Under the pieces are notes generated by a model. It did no database searches. It saw only the letters and a program-made list of their open reading frames with translations, and was not told where the DNA came from. Shown here piece by piece: positions 22,947 to 32,695 of a stretch of 64,000 bases of DNA. The stretch is taken from contig NC_059351.1 in NCBI RefSeq assembly GCF_019703515.2, positions 20,080,001-20,144,000 on the forward strand. Reading direction: 5' to 3'. Within the stretch, counting starts at the first letter, position 1; each line of letters opens with the position of its first letter. Both the position numbers and the translations under genes were made by a program. This DNA is from Myxocyprinus asiaticus (Eukaryota > Chordata > Actinopteri > Cypriniformes > Catostomidae).

Positions 22947-23721
22947 GTGAGAATCATTTACTATTCGTTACAAACTCGTATGATTTCTTTACTGTTTTGA
23001 AACAAAGATTCATCCATTACTATTTTAAAAAATGTAACCTTCAGTTGTACTCATTTTGTTCTAACAATGCAATACGTTTTCTCCATTTGATGTTTTGACA
23101 TAAAATAGTTCCAATAGCAAAAGTTCAAAAGATATTTTTGATAAAACAATGAGAAAAACCATTTCTTTGTACTTGGAATATAGTCCAAAAACTAGTTTTT
23201 ATTCAAATGTATAAATTTGTTTCGATATGATTTGATATGTTTATGCAAATGGAACTCCTACAAACTAATTTTGAATGACAATATTCAGAACAAATATTCA
23301 TGTTTCAGTCCCCTTCAGGGGTCTCTGCATAGATAAGACAAGGATTTGTGTGTCATTTTATAGTACGACTGTCATTTAGCTCTTTTGAACTTTAAACTGT
23401 GTCAGGCATATCATCACGTATTCTTGCAAATCATCTCTATGGCATATTGCCATATTTTTATTTTTTTGATAAAATGTGATTATTTCCTTTACAGCTTGAA
23501 AGTCATTTTCAGTATATGGTAAATGATCAATGTGGAGAAGTCTGCATAAATGTCCAAATACTTTATAATTTCCTTGTTCACTAATTAACTTTGTTTCATA
23601 CTTTTCATTGTTATTTTCCCTGGTTATGTAGAAGTTTTGGACATTTGGCATATTTAAAAATTCCTTTTGTGCAATATCCCCTTGACATTACATTTACAAA
23701 AATTGCTCTTTGCACTCGTAG

Positions 23722-24067
23722 GAGCAGATAAAGTGCATGTTTGATGTAAACGTGGATGTGTTAGCAGGTCTCCATGCTAGACCACTGAAAGGTGCCCATG
23801 GATTCCGAAATGGTGGATGGATGATTAAGAGGCCACAAATACTCCAAGATGAAATCAAGGAGAACTTGGCCCATCTGAAGGGTACAGAACCATCAAATCA
23901 TTTACAAATAGATGTTAACATTGGCATGAAACCCAAAGAGAACCACAAATCAGTTCCTGTTAAGTTGCGACGGCAGAGAACAGAACCTTCCCGACGTTTC
24001 CTGATGGGCCTGACCACTGGCATGCTGAAAGAGGAAGTCGGCGAAATGAACAGGAGAGTTGCCGGCT
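23722..24067 (+). pseudogene. Lectin-locus exon with repeat unit, copy 1
   Basis: Acceptor CTCGTAG before 23722, donor GTAAGT at 24068. In the frame open to the donor it encodes a tract containing VPVKLRRQRTEPSRRFLMGL, then TGMLKEEVGEMNRRVAG. Joined in phase 1 to the signal exon the frame would instead read GADKVHV and stop at TGA, so a one-base change near 23737 is suspected. Positions 23935-24079 are clearly similar at the DNA level to 26447-26594. Confidence 0.55.
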
Positions 24068-24087
24068 GTAAGTCTGCAAAGTCATTT

Positions 24088-24132
24088 CCATAATGTATCC
24101 ACTAACTGAGATGCAGAGGAGCACAGCGCCAA
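24088..24132 (+). pseudogene. Leftover of a partner exon
   Basis: 'ccactaactgagatgcagaggagcacagc' closely matches the end of the exon at 26677-26799 ('ccaataactgagatgcagaggagcacagc'). It sits directly behind copy 1, as if the intron and most of that partner exon had been deleted. Confidence 0.6.
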
Positions 24133-24210
24133 GTGAGTGTTTCAAATATTGGTCATCGGTCACATTGTCATTTCTACATTACCTGAACTTTTGTGGTGTT
24201 TCCTCTGTAG

Positions 24211-24408
24211 TGGATGAGTTCAGACAAGGCACTGAGTACAGACCTCCCATCCTGAAGTTGCTGAGAATGCGAGACATTTTGAGATCTCAGTACAGCGCTG
24301 TTGGAGAGAAACATGAGCAGAGAGCCGTACCTGCTGAGCTCCTGATGGACCTGAACACTGGTCTACTCAGAGAACACAGAAACCAGATGGACAGGAGAGT
24401 AGCAGGCT
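24211..24408 (+). CDS. Lectin-locus exon with repeat unit, copy 2
   Basis: Acceptor CCTCTGTAG, donor GTAAAT at 24409; enters and leaves in phase 1. It encodes DEFRQGTEYRPPILKLLRMR at the start and VPAELLMDLNTGLLREHRNQ near the end, then MDRRVAG. This is the least damaged copy of the unit. No known domain is recognised; the pattern suggests an amphipathic helical segment. Confidence 0.55.
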
Positions 24409-26379
24409 GTAAATGTCACATTTAGATCTGTAAAAACAAGGTGCCTCATTTACTAACCTTGTGTCGGCTTGTATTTGTGCGTTAAACCTGTGTGCGAACA
24501 TTTTCACACAGAAATCATGATTCATCAAATAGTTTGTGCTTAAATTTGTTCTGAATTAACCAACTGAAACCATACATACATACAAAAAAAAAATCACAGA
24601 CTCCAGAAGCATTAAAAAATGTAATGTGTTATGTCAAATATTTTTATGTATATATTATTTAGGGCTGTCAATTGATATTTTTTTCAATCTAATTAATTAC
24701 ATGACATGCCGATTAATTAATTAAATTAATCGCAATTAATCACAATTAATCGCAAATTAATCGCATATCAATATTGGCTAAGAAAGGTCTCAAATAAAGA
24801 TAATTCAATATGAATAATGCATAATAATAGAAATAATATATATATATTAGGGCTGTTGATTTAAAACATTAATTCAATGTGATTAATTTTATAAAAAATA
24901 ACACGTTAAAAAATGAATGCAATTAATCATTCACTAGGACCATAATAAGGAATTTTCATATTATCGGAGCAATAAAAGTTTGAAGTATCACCTTTGTGTC
25001 TCATTCAGCAGGGGGCAGTAAGTGCTACTCCAGCTCTAAAGGCAACGCTCAGCTGTACAGTCAATTAACCACAAAAAACCTCAGCGGACAGCTCAATATT
25101 AGAATGTCTTATTTTGTACAAACACAGCTGGATGGAGCGCAACTCTGAATGCAGGGGTCACAAGGTGTGATTTTCTCAGTTTCAATTTATGTTTAACTTG
25201 ACATGGCAACCAAAGAAGCCCTGTTTATGATGCTATGCATCCAAAATTAGATGCTCCAAAAGTGTCCATCTGAAGCAAGCAGATAGAATATTTATTTATG
25301 TTGTCTATAAGATTCAGATATTCAGATTTAAATAAATTGCATTATTGTGGCAGACAAGTAAAGCATTGTTTAGTCAATACATAAAGTGCCTTTTGAAATC
25401 AATATATTGTTTATTTTATTCCCATATCATTAAACATAATCCTACACTCAACAGCAATCCATTTTTCAATTGAGTTTGTCAATCTGTCCTGTTCACACAC
25501 GATGCCGTTCTATCAGTGCTATATTTGATTTTCATCTATGAGACCATATACAAGATGCTTTTGGAGCATCTCGCTGGTTTTCAATGTCACAAATGCGCTC
25601 TTTAACGATGCTGTGTCAAGTTAAAAGTAGTTGAAACTTTGAAAATCTCATCTTGAGATCCCTGCATTCAGTTGTGCTTCGTAGTTGTGCGCATTCTGTG
25701 GGACCAGCACTCTCTGTTGCTGCGCTGCTTGTAACATTCGTTGAGGCACGCAGACTGCACACTGCTGACGTGGTTGTACAAACACATACTGAAGTTACAT
25801 GTACTTCAAGCTTGAATTGCTTGGATGATAGGAAAATACATACTTTTATAATGGAATATATATAAAAGACAGGAGGCATGATTAATTGCGGGGGGGGGGG
25901 GGGGGGGGGGGTTTCCGCATTATTTTGCCATAAAATGAATCACATTAAATTAAAACATTAAATTGAAAGCCCCAATTTTATTAATCCAGATTGAATAAAT
26001 ACATATTTTAGAGCAACAAAAAGGATGTGTGTTACAGCTCGGTCTGAATTTCTGCATAAAAATGCATCAGATCACATGTTGTCAATGCATACATAAAAGG
26101 TATTTAATGTAATATTCATAACTAGCTTAAATAGCATAACTACCTTAATCAAGTAGCTTCAACAGAAAGATCTTGCTGGTCGACCCGTTTCCAGTTTTAC
26201 TGGTGAACAGCATGGCTAAGCTGGTGTACAAGCTAGATTCGTGCCAAACCGGGTCTAACCAACATAAACCGGTCTAGAAACTTCATTGCTGGAAGTTCAA
26301 GCTGGTCTTTTTAGCATGGAACCCTGGAAAATCTCAGTGGATGCTTGGTTGGACTCATGTAGTTTTTGCTCTTCATTAG
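24409..26379. other. Intronic repeats of the lectin locus
   Basis: 24662-24775 and 24849-24930 are hAT-like fragments rich in 'ATTAATCGCAATTAATCG'-type sequence. A poly-G run lies at 25890-25911. 25430-25870 contains further DNA-transposon-like sequence without a supported frame. Confidence 0.45.
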
Positions 26380-26580
26380 CAGCTAAATGGGAAGTGGTTT
26401 CTGGTCCTGAGCATGAGGAAATGAAAAACCAGGACTTTTCTGCACCGAAAGAGAACCACAAATCAGTTCCTGTTGAGTTGCGAAGGCAGGGAACAGAACC
26501 ATTTCGACGTTTCCTGATGGACCTGAACACTGGCATGCTGAAGGAGGTAGTTGGTGAAATTAACTGGAGAGTTGCCGGCT
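26380..26580 (+). CDS. Lectin-locus exon with repeat unit, copy 3
   Basis: Begins after CTTCATTAG (or three bases later after CAG, same frame), donor GTAAGT at 26581. Encodes KWEVVSGPEHEEMKNQDFSA, then VPVELRRQGTEPFRRFLMDL, then NTGMLKEVVGEINWRVAG. Strongly similar to copy 1 at DNA level, including the donor and the first intron bases ('gtaagtctgcaaagt'). Confidence 0.55.
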
Positions 26581-26676
26581 GTAAGTCTGCAAAGTTATGT
26601 GTATAAGTGTTTTTAATTAACAATTACAATAAGTTGATTTTGGGTGTTTTTAATTTCATTTTTTTTGTCTCGACAG

Positions 26677-26799
26677 TCTACAGTCCTCTAGCATTTGAGA
26701 TGAGGCAGGGAACACAGAATTCTCCCACTACTATGGTGGACCCCATAACTGGACACATGCTGTAGCCAATAACTGAGATGCAGAGGAGCACAGCACCAT
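26677..26799 (+). pseudogene. Lectin-locus partner exon with in-frame stop
   Basis: Acceptor TCTCGACAG, donor GTGAGT at 26800. In phase 1 it encodes FYSPLAFEMRQGTQNSPTTM, then VDPITGHML and a TAG at 26763-26765. Without that stop it would continue PITEMQRSTAP. The FEMRQGTQ stretch resembles DEFRQGTE at the start of copy 2. Confidence 0.55.
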
Positions 26800-27509
26800 G
26801 TGAGTGTTTCAAACGTCACACACGACTTTAGTCAAGATTTCCCAGTTTGAAAGTCATATTAAAAAAATCTACATTGCCTACATTTTGGGACATTGCAAAG
26901 ATAGTTCACCCAAAAATGACATCTCTGTGAAAATCTTCTCACCTCCATGTTGCATAAAACATGTATGATACGTTTGTCCATGCAACACAAAATGAGTTAT
27001 AGCAAAATGTCCTGGCTGCCACAACAGACATAGACGGTGGGCAATGTCCGTCAAGCTCCAAAAAGGACGAAAAGCACAATAAACGAACAATAAAATTATT
27101 CTATTCCAGTGTCATCCACGCCTTTGTGTTTTATGTACCTCAACAGCCACAGAAATAAGCAAAAATAGTTGATTCAACTAGTAGGTTGTATAGACAATTT
27201 TTTTAGGTCTGTCATTTTTTCAAAATTTTATAATTTAAGTAATTACATGGTATGGCGATTATTTAATCAAATTAATTGCAATTAATCGCATAAATAAATA
27301 TTTGCTGAGAAAGCCCCTCAAATAACAATAATTCAACATATAATTATTAAATAATTGTAAATAGTTATATTTAAATAATTATAAATAAAACATATATATT
27401 ACAAACAATTATAAACCAGAAATGTTATTCCTTTAAAACATTGATTTAGCATTGATTTTAAAATTCATAAATTTCATTTTGTTTGCATATAAAATAAATT
27501 CTTCCCGAG
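26800..27509. other. Intron-like spacer with hAT-like fragment
   Basis: 26895 has 'atagttcacccaaaaatgaca' (inverted-repeat element end). 27204-27300 is another 'attgcaattaatcgc' hAT-like fragment. The first lectin-domain exon, expected here, is not visible. Confidence 0.4.
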
Positions 27510-27600
27510 GACATCTGGCCTCAGTAACGAGTGCAGATGCTCATAAACATCTTGTTGCGATGGTGAACAAAGCAAAGAACGGTCCAGTTCTGACATGGCT
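27510..27600 (+). pseudogene. C-type lectin domain, middle part
   Basis: With a preceding phase-1 G the start reads GGHLASVTSADAHKHLVAMV, followed by VLTWLGG, the classic C-type-lectin core around strand 2 and the WIGG motif. The acceptor (TTCTTCCCGAG) is acceptable but no GT donor is found after WLGGIQK, and the frame soon stops. The right end is approximate. Confidence 0.6.
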
Positions 27601-27705
27601 TGGAGGGATCCAAAAGGAGAAGATCCATTCACACTATTAATTAAAGATATACAACACCAAAATGATGAATTATGTAATGAACATTGGATTGTTTGATCAC
27701 AACAG

Positions 27706-27811
27706 GGAAACAATTTCCAGTGGATTGATGGTTCCTCTTGGACATACAGTGACTGGATGCCCGGTCACCCACACAAACACAATCTGTCATGTCTTGGGAT
27801 GTTTAGAATTG
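27706..27811 (+). CDS. C-type lectin domain, later part
   Basis: Acceptor ATCACAACAG, donor GTGAGA at 27812. Encodes GNNFQWIDGSSWTYSDWMPG, then HPHKHNLSCLGMFRIG. FQWIDGSSWTYSDWMPGHP is the typical long-loop region with the WxDGSxxxYxxWxxGxP signature. The Ca2+-binding EPN or QPD tripeptide is not present: the loop reads PGHPHK. The closing exon with the last Cys was not found. Confidence 0.65.
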
Positions 27812-28077
27812 GTGAGATTACAGACTACTCTTTACCATTCCTATAAACATTATTTTTGCTGGCAAAGTAGTGAGCAATTATCAGGTTACATAACTGCTCA
27901 TAGTGCATCATTAGTAACATCATTGATCTGAAATATAAAATATAATTGAGGGTAAAACTGCATACAGCAATGCTTATAAGAAAGTTGTTTTTCAATTCTT
28001 TGTAGTTTTTTAGCATATTTGTGCAATTTTTTTTAACTTTCCTTGTGGTTCTCTCTCTTTCTCATCCATAAACTACC
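27812..28077. other. Spacer, nothing recognised
   Basis: AT-rich; ends where the LINE fragment begins. Confidence 0.4.
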
Positions 28078-28935
28078 ATCTCACAGGACCTGAAGTGGGA
28101 GACACACATTGACTCCACTGTGAAAAAGGCCCAGCAGATGTTCCTTTGCCAGCTGAGGAAGTTCAACCTGCCACAGGTGCTGCTGATACAGTTCTACTCA
28201 GCAGTCATTGAGTCTGTCCTCTGCACTTCAATAACTGTCCGGTTTGGTTCAGCGATGAAATCAGACATCAGAAGACTACAAAGGACAGTTCGGACTGCTG
28301 AGAGGATTATTGGTTGCCCCCTGCCCCCCTTCAAGAACTATACACTTTCCAGAGTGAGGAGAAAGGCTGGAAAAATCACTCTGGACCCCACTCACCCTGC
28401 CCACTACCTTTTTGAACTGTTGCCTTCTGGCCGACACTTCACAGCTCTGAGCACCAGAACCGTCAGGCACAGGAACAGTTTTTTCCCTCAGGCTATCCAT
28501 CTCATGAACAGATAAATTGCCCCACTGAGCAATAACTATGTGCAATACACAGTTTAGTCTTTTTTATATTTATCCAACACATCCAACCTCTTCTGCCATT
28601 TCATTTGTCTTGGTGACAGGAGCTTCCGGTGTACAACAATACAAAAACAATACAAAAACAGCAGCAAGACATAAATAAAAATAAAAAATAAAATAAAAAA
28701 AACATTTGCAATGTACATAACAGATAACAGATTTGTATTAGATTTGCACTACGTATGTGTATGTGTGTATGTACATATGTGTATAATTATTTTGTATTTT
28801 TTATTATTATCTATGTCTTGCTGCTGTTTTTGTATTGTTTTTGTATCATTGTACACTGGAAGCTCCTGTCACCGAGACAAATTCCTTGTATGTGTAAGCA
28901 TACTTGGCAATAAAGCTCATTCTGATTCAGATTCT
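28078..28935 (+). mobile_element. L2-type LINE copy C, 5'-truncated
   Basis: Encodes the C-terminal end of the L2 ORF2: KKAQQMFLCQLRKFNLPQVL, then VRTAERIIGCPLPPF, then RHRNSFFPQAIHLMNR. It is followed by the family 3' UTR and a tail 'catacttggcaataaag' with AATAAAG near 28908, ending ATTCTGATTCAG. The same coding segment occurs in copies A (12380) and B (58270). 5' truncation is typical of incomplete reverse transcription. Confidence 0.85.
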
Positions 28936-29415
28936 AAACACCAATTCCAGATGAGAGCTGGTGGACAGCGGTTGATTGCAGTCAGAAGAGAGCGTTCATC
29001 TGTTCTTAACCTATGACAGTATGAAGGCCATCTCACGATCTGTCTCTATGCATCCGTAGTGCATAACAAGCAATTTTCAGACTGAATAAAGTTCAAATCA
29101 TGTATTGTATGCAACTGAATCTAGTAAGATGCACAACTGGATTCAAAAGTGTCCAATTTGATAAAAGCCTCATACAATATTTGAACTGATCCCCAGTAAG
29201 AAGCATTCCTACAGTATGTCTACAAAATAAAAGCATTATAAAACCTACTTGTTTTGGCTTTTGTTTTATTACTCTTTTAATCTGTTGTCATTTGGTGGCC
29301 TGTGGGGCAGAGATCTAATTGTTAACTGGTGTCTTTTACAAAGAATTTTAAGATTTAAAAAAGAAACATTCAAATGACTATTGCTATGAAATGAACTGTT
29401 AATAAATTCAGGGAA
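28936..29415. other. No gene seen
   Basis: No supported coding or RNA feature. Confidence 0.4.
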
Positions 29416-30040
29416 TAGGGAATGAGTGTTTTTGTACTTCAATAAACAACATTCGTTCACTTCATAGGGCATAGGGACTGAGTGAATGAGTACTTGATTT
29501 GGGACAAGTTTTTGTATTTCACTAAAAAAGGGGGACAAAATTATGTGCTCTTTTCCCATATAGTGCCCGATGAGTCGTCGACAGGGAACAGGGAATAAGT
29601 CACTAAGTAATCGATTAAGGGCAAGTTTTTTTATTATTATTATTATTTCAATAAAGCAAGGGGAATAATTGTGCACTCCAACCCCTTGCACCCTATGAGT
29701 CAGTAACAGTGAAGGATATGGGTGAACGAGTGATCAGTTTGGTACAAATTTTTGTATAACAATAACTCATGCTCTTCATCCCCATGTAGTGCACTGTGTT
29801 ATTCACGGTGTAAGATATAGGGAATGAGTGAGTTCTTGGGACATGTTTTTGTACTGAAATAAAAGGGAAATCGTGCTCTCCTTACCCATGTAGTCCACTA
29901 TGAGTCATTCACTATGTAATGAATGAGTGATCAATTTGGGCCACGTTTTTATAATTTAGTAAAAAAGGCAAAAATTGTGTACTCCTTCCCCATGTAGTTT
30001 ACTGTGTGTCACTGACAATGTAGGGAAGAGGGAATGAGTT
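29416..30040 (+). repeat. Degenerate ~100-bp tandem array, left part
   Basis: About six diverged units share 'gaatgagtgatcaatttgggacaagtttttgta', 'ttcaataaaa-agggg', 'gtgcactcc-tcccca' and 'atgagtcattcactatgtag', with spacing about 95-118 bp. TGAGTCA (AP-1 type) appears at 29696-29702 and 29901-29907. The array is broken by the SINE-like insertion and resumes at 31205. Confidence 0.75.
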
Positions 30041-31204
30041 GAATATTACATTTATATAGTGCTTTTCTGACACTACACACAAAGCACTTTACACAGTGAA
30101 CAGGGGACTCTCCTCAACCACCACCAGTGTGCCGCATCCACCTGGATGATGCGACGACTATGGCTGTGTCTTGTTTGGAAGGCTGCGTGCTAGGTAGGAT
30201 GTGTCCTTTGAAGGGTGCAGTATACCGAGCGTCCTCCTTTAAACAAGCCTCGTTTAAACGAGACGGCCTTCGTAGGACAAACGGAACATAACACAGTAAC
30301 ATGGTTGCTATGACAGCACGCCACTCTTTAACAAGTGCGAGCGCTTTGAGTGAGAAGAGAACAAAGTCCCTTAAGAAGGGAATGTATGAGGTACATTTTA
30401 GAAGAGTTATAATGATGTAAAGAGAAAAGAAAATAGATTTTACAGGTGTACTTTTAGTCAAAATACTTTATTTTAATTATATATTAATATAATTATACAT
30501 ATAATATACTCTGCACCCATCTACTGAGGTACTTCAACTTGGGAATTAACATTCCTTGCATTTGAACATCATATTTACAGGCAAATTGGCATAATTGTTT
30601 TTTAGACATTTCCGTTGAAGCAAAGAATTGTGGGTTGTGAGTGCCCACGAAGGATACACCTCATGCATACTTCCCGTGAAAGAAGTTCGCATTCGAAGTG
30701 TCCTACTCGCGTTTCTGAAACGATGATGTATGCGGCCAACAAATGTGACCTCCGGAGGCCTTCCAAAGGAGACACAGCCAGTACACTCACCTCTCACCAG
30801 CTATTGGTGGAGAGGAGAGAGTAGAGTTATACAGCCAATTAATGGATGGGGATTATCAATTAACCATGACTGATGAGGCCAACGGGGGAATTTGGCCAGG
30901 ACACCAGGGTTACACCTCTACTCTTTATGAGAAGTGTCCTGAGATTTTTAATGACCACAGAGAGTCAGGACCTCGGTTTATCGTCTCATCCAAAGGACGG
31001 TGTTTTTTCTTTTACAGCATAGTGTCCCCATCACTATACTGTGGCGTTAGGACCCAAACGGACCACAGGGTGAGCACCCCCTGCTGGCCTTGATAAGACC
31101 TCTTCCAGCAGCAACCTTAGTTTTCCCCATCCAGGTACTGACCAGGCTCAACTCTGCCTAGCTTCAGTGGGCAACCGGTCTTGAGCTACAGGGTGATATG
31201 TCTG
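30041..31204 (-). mobile_element. 5S-rRNA-like SINE, split by another element
   Basis: Read on the minus strand, the start (about 31204 back to 31110) resembles 5S rRNA: 'catatcaccctg', then 'gaagctaggcagagttgagcctggt', then 'agtacctggatgggg', matching the order of the internal A and C boxes of 5S genes. The other end at 30041-30110 reads 'tttatatagtgcttttctgacactac' on the plus strand. Removing 30162-30779 leaves about 545 bp. A 5S-derived promoter means RNA polymerase III would transcribe an intact copy. Confidence 0.55.
30162..30779. repeat. Inverted-repeat element inside the SINE
   Basis: Ends are near-perfect inverted repeats: left GGCTGTGTCTTGTTTGGAAG, right end reverse-complemented GGCTGTGTCTCCTTTGGAAG (17 of 20). 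618 bp, non-coding. Confidence 0.7.
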
Positions 31205-31470
31205 CTGACAGTAATGAGTGAATGAGTGATTGATTTGGGACAAGTTTTTTTTTTTTCTTCAATAAAACGGGGGGGAAATTGTGTACTCCATCCCCATGCA
31301 CTCTAAGGTGGTTGCTGTATAGGGAATGGGTGAACGAGTGATCAGTTTGGGACTAGTTTTTGTATAACAGTAAATTAGGGGGGGGTAATCGTGCTCTTCA
31401 TCCCCATGTTGTGCACTACGAGTCATTCACTATGTAGTGGAGGATTGATCGCTTTGGAAAACGGTCATTG
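31205..31470 (+). repeat. Degenerate tandem array, right part, upstream of son
   Basis: Two to three more units of the 29416 array ('gagtgattgatttgggacaag' at 31227, 'gagtgatcagtttgggactag' at 31337, a degenerate one at 31441). The last unit ends only about 50-75 bp before the son start codon. Confidence 0.75.
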
Positions 31471-31515
31471 CTAAATTAGGCATTCTGGGATACCGGCGGA
31501 CTTAACAGCACTGTG
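31471..31515 (+). promoter_or_regulatory. son: Presumed son 5' UTR / core promoter region
   Basis: The unique sequence between the tandem array and the start codon includes 'ggcattctgggata' and a short GC-rich stretch ('ataccggcgg'). No TATA box stands out. The transcription start cannot be placed; it may lie inside the tandem array. Confidence 0.3.
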
Positions 31516-31598
31516 ATGGCGACCAACATCGAGCAGATATTCAGGGATTTTGTAATGAATAAAATCAAAGAAATCGCGGATGAATCTCAAGAGAACAG
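31516..31598 (+). CDS. son: son coding exon 1
   Basis: Starts ATGG in context CACTGTGATGG. Encodes MATNIEQIFRDFVMNKIKEI and on to ESQEN, matching the invariant SON N-terminus. Ends in phase 2 at a GTGAAT donor. The following intron (31599-32730) holds a long A-run at about 32667-32693 and no gene. Confidence 0.95.
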
Positions 31599-32662
31599 GT
31601 GAATTGTTCGATTTTTTTTTACTTGTGCCTTCAGAAAACATGAAACAGCACAAGAGTTTGTTTACAAACGTGTTGATCCGTATTTGCCTGTTAGCAACAT
31701 TAGCTTCTGCTGTCTGTATACAGACGGTACTGATTCCACACTGAAATACACTGTTTACTTTAAAATTAGTGTATAAAAATAGATGATGAAGGTGATTATG
31801 ATGTTAGTGGTTTGATAGAATGGTGTGTTTTCGCGTCTGGTTTGGCGATCTGTTATGTGTGCTTTGCAATGCAGTTTGAAATACTGTTGCTCCGTAATAC
31901 AGTGATGGAATCACATGGAAGTAATACCACTGTACTTTGATGTATGCCAAGGCATATTTTGTCCAAAACCATAATATTAACCCAGTACCATATCCAAATC
32001 ACATGGTACGTTTGATGACGATTGCAGTAAACGTATGGTAATACCATGGTATTTTAATATACAATATGATACTGAAATTTATGTCTAATGGTGTTTACAT
32101 GCTACTTCCAAGAATATTTTTTAGTACTTCATTTAAATAAGTTTTATGCTGAATTGTGGCATTTGCAATTAGAGCGCATGTGGATCATAATTATCCATTC
32201 TTTAAATGTACCTTTTGTTTAGATTTTTTCTTAATTTACCATAGTAACAAAATATATTAGTTATATGAAATGTAAAGCAGCGGTGTCACTTCTTATACTT
32301 TATCTAATGTTATTATTTTAAACAACATTTTTTTAAACAATTCTCCTATGATTACTATATATGTTATAAAATACCTTGTATTAATTGAGAGGCTACATTG
32401 AATATTTACACATTTAAAATCTCACTCAACACCCTTCAGGACGATTTGACAGAATGGCAAAATATGTTATTCAAAATGGCCAAATAATAATAAATAAATA
32501 AAAACTTAAAATAAATGATGACCAGTCACAGCACCTAAAATCTATACTTTCTCATGTTGATTTTTGTAGATACTTGTGATATGGAAAAAATAAGTTAATG
32601 GACATGTTATTTGTTTCAGTAGAATTGTTTAAGTAAAATTGTGGTAATTTGGTGTTACAACC

Positions 32663-32695
<33 letters not shown>

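Larger units (their letters stand above)
22909..27811 (+). pseudogene. C-type-lectin-like secreted protein locus, decayed
   Basis: Plus-strand gene-like locus. It has a signal-peptide exon (22909-22946), several exons of an unrecognised Arg/Leu-rich unit ending in RRVAG or WRVAG (23722-24067, 24211-24408, about 26380-26580) with a partner exon (26677-26799), and two C-type-lectin exons (about 27510-27600 and 27706-27811). Most junctions are phase 1. Decay signs: joining the signal exon directly to the next exon gives a stop after a few codons; the 26677 exon has an in-frame TAG; the first lectin exon lacks a recognisable donor; the first and last parts of a normal lectin domain are not found. 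A working but unusual gene with exons I missed cannot be excluded. Confidence 0.6.

Noticed and set aside
23376..23651. 91-codon minus-strand frame (LLHIDHLPYTENDFQAVKEI region)
   Set aside because: Somewhat protein-like in composition, but isolated within the lectin-like locus, AT-rich, with no recognisable domain or splice partners.
29269..29691. 140-codon minus-strand frame
   Set aside because: Runs across the degenerate tandem array; no start context, domain or conservation argument.
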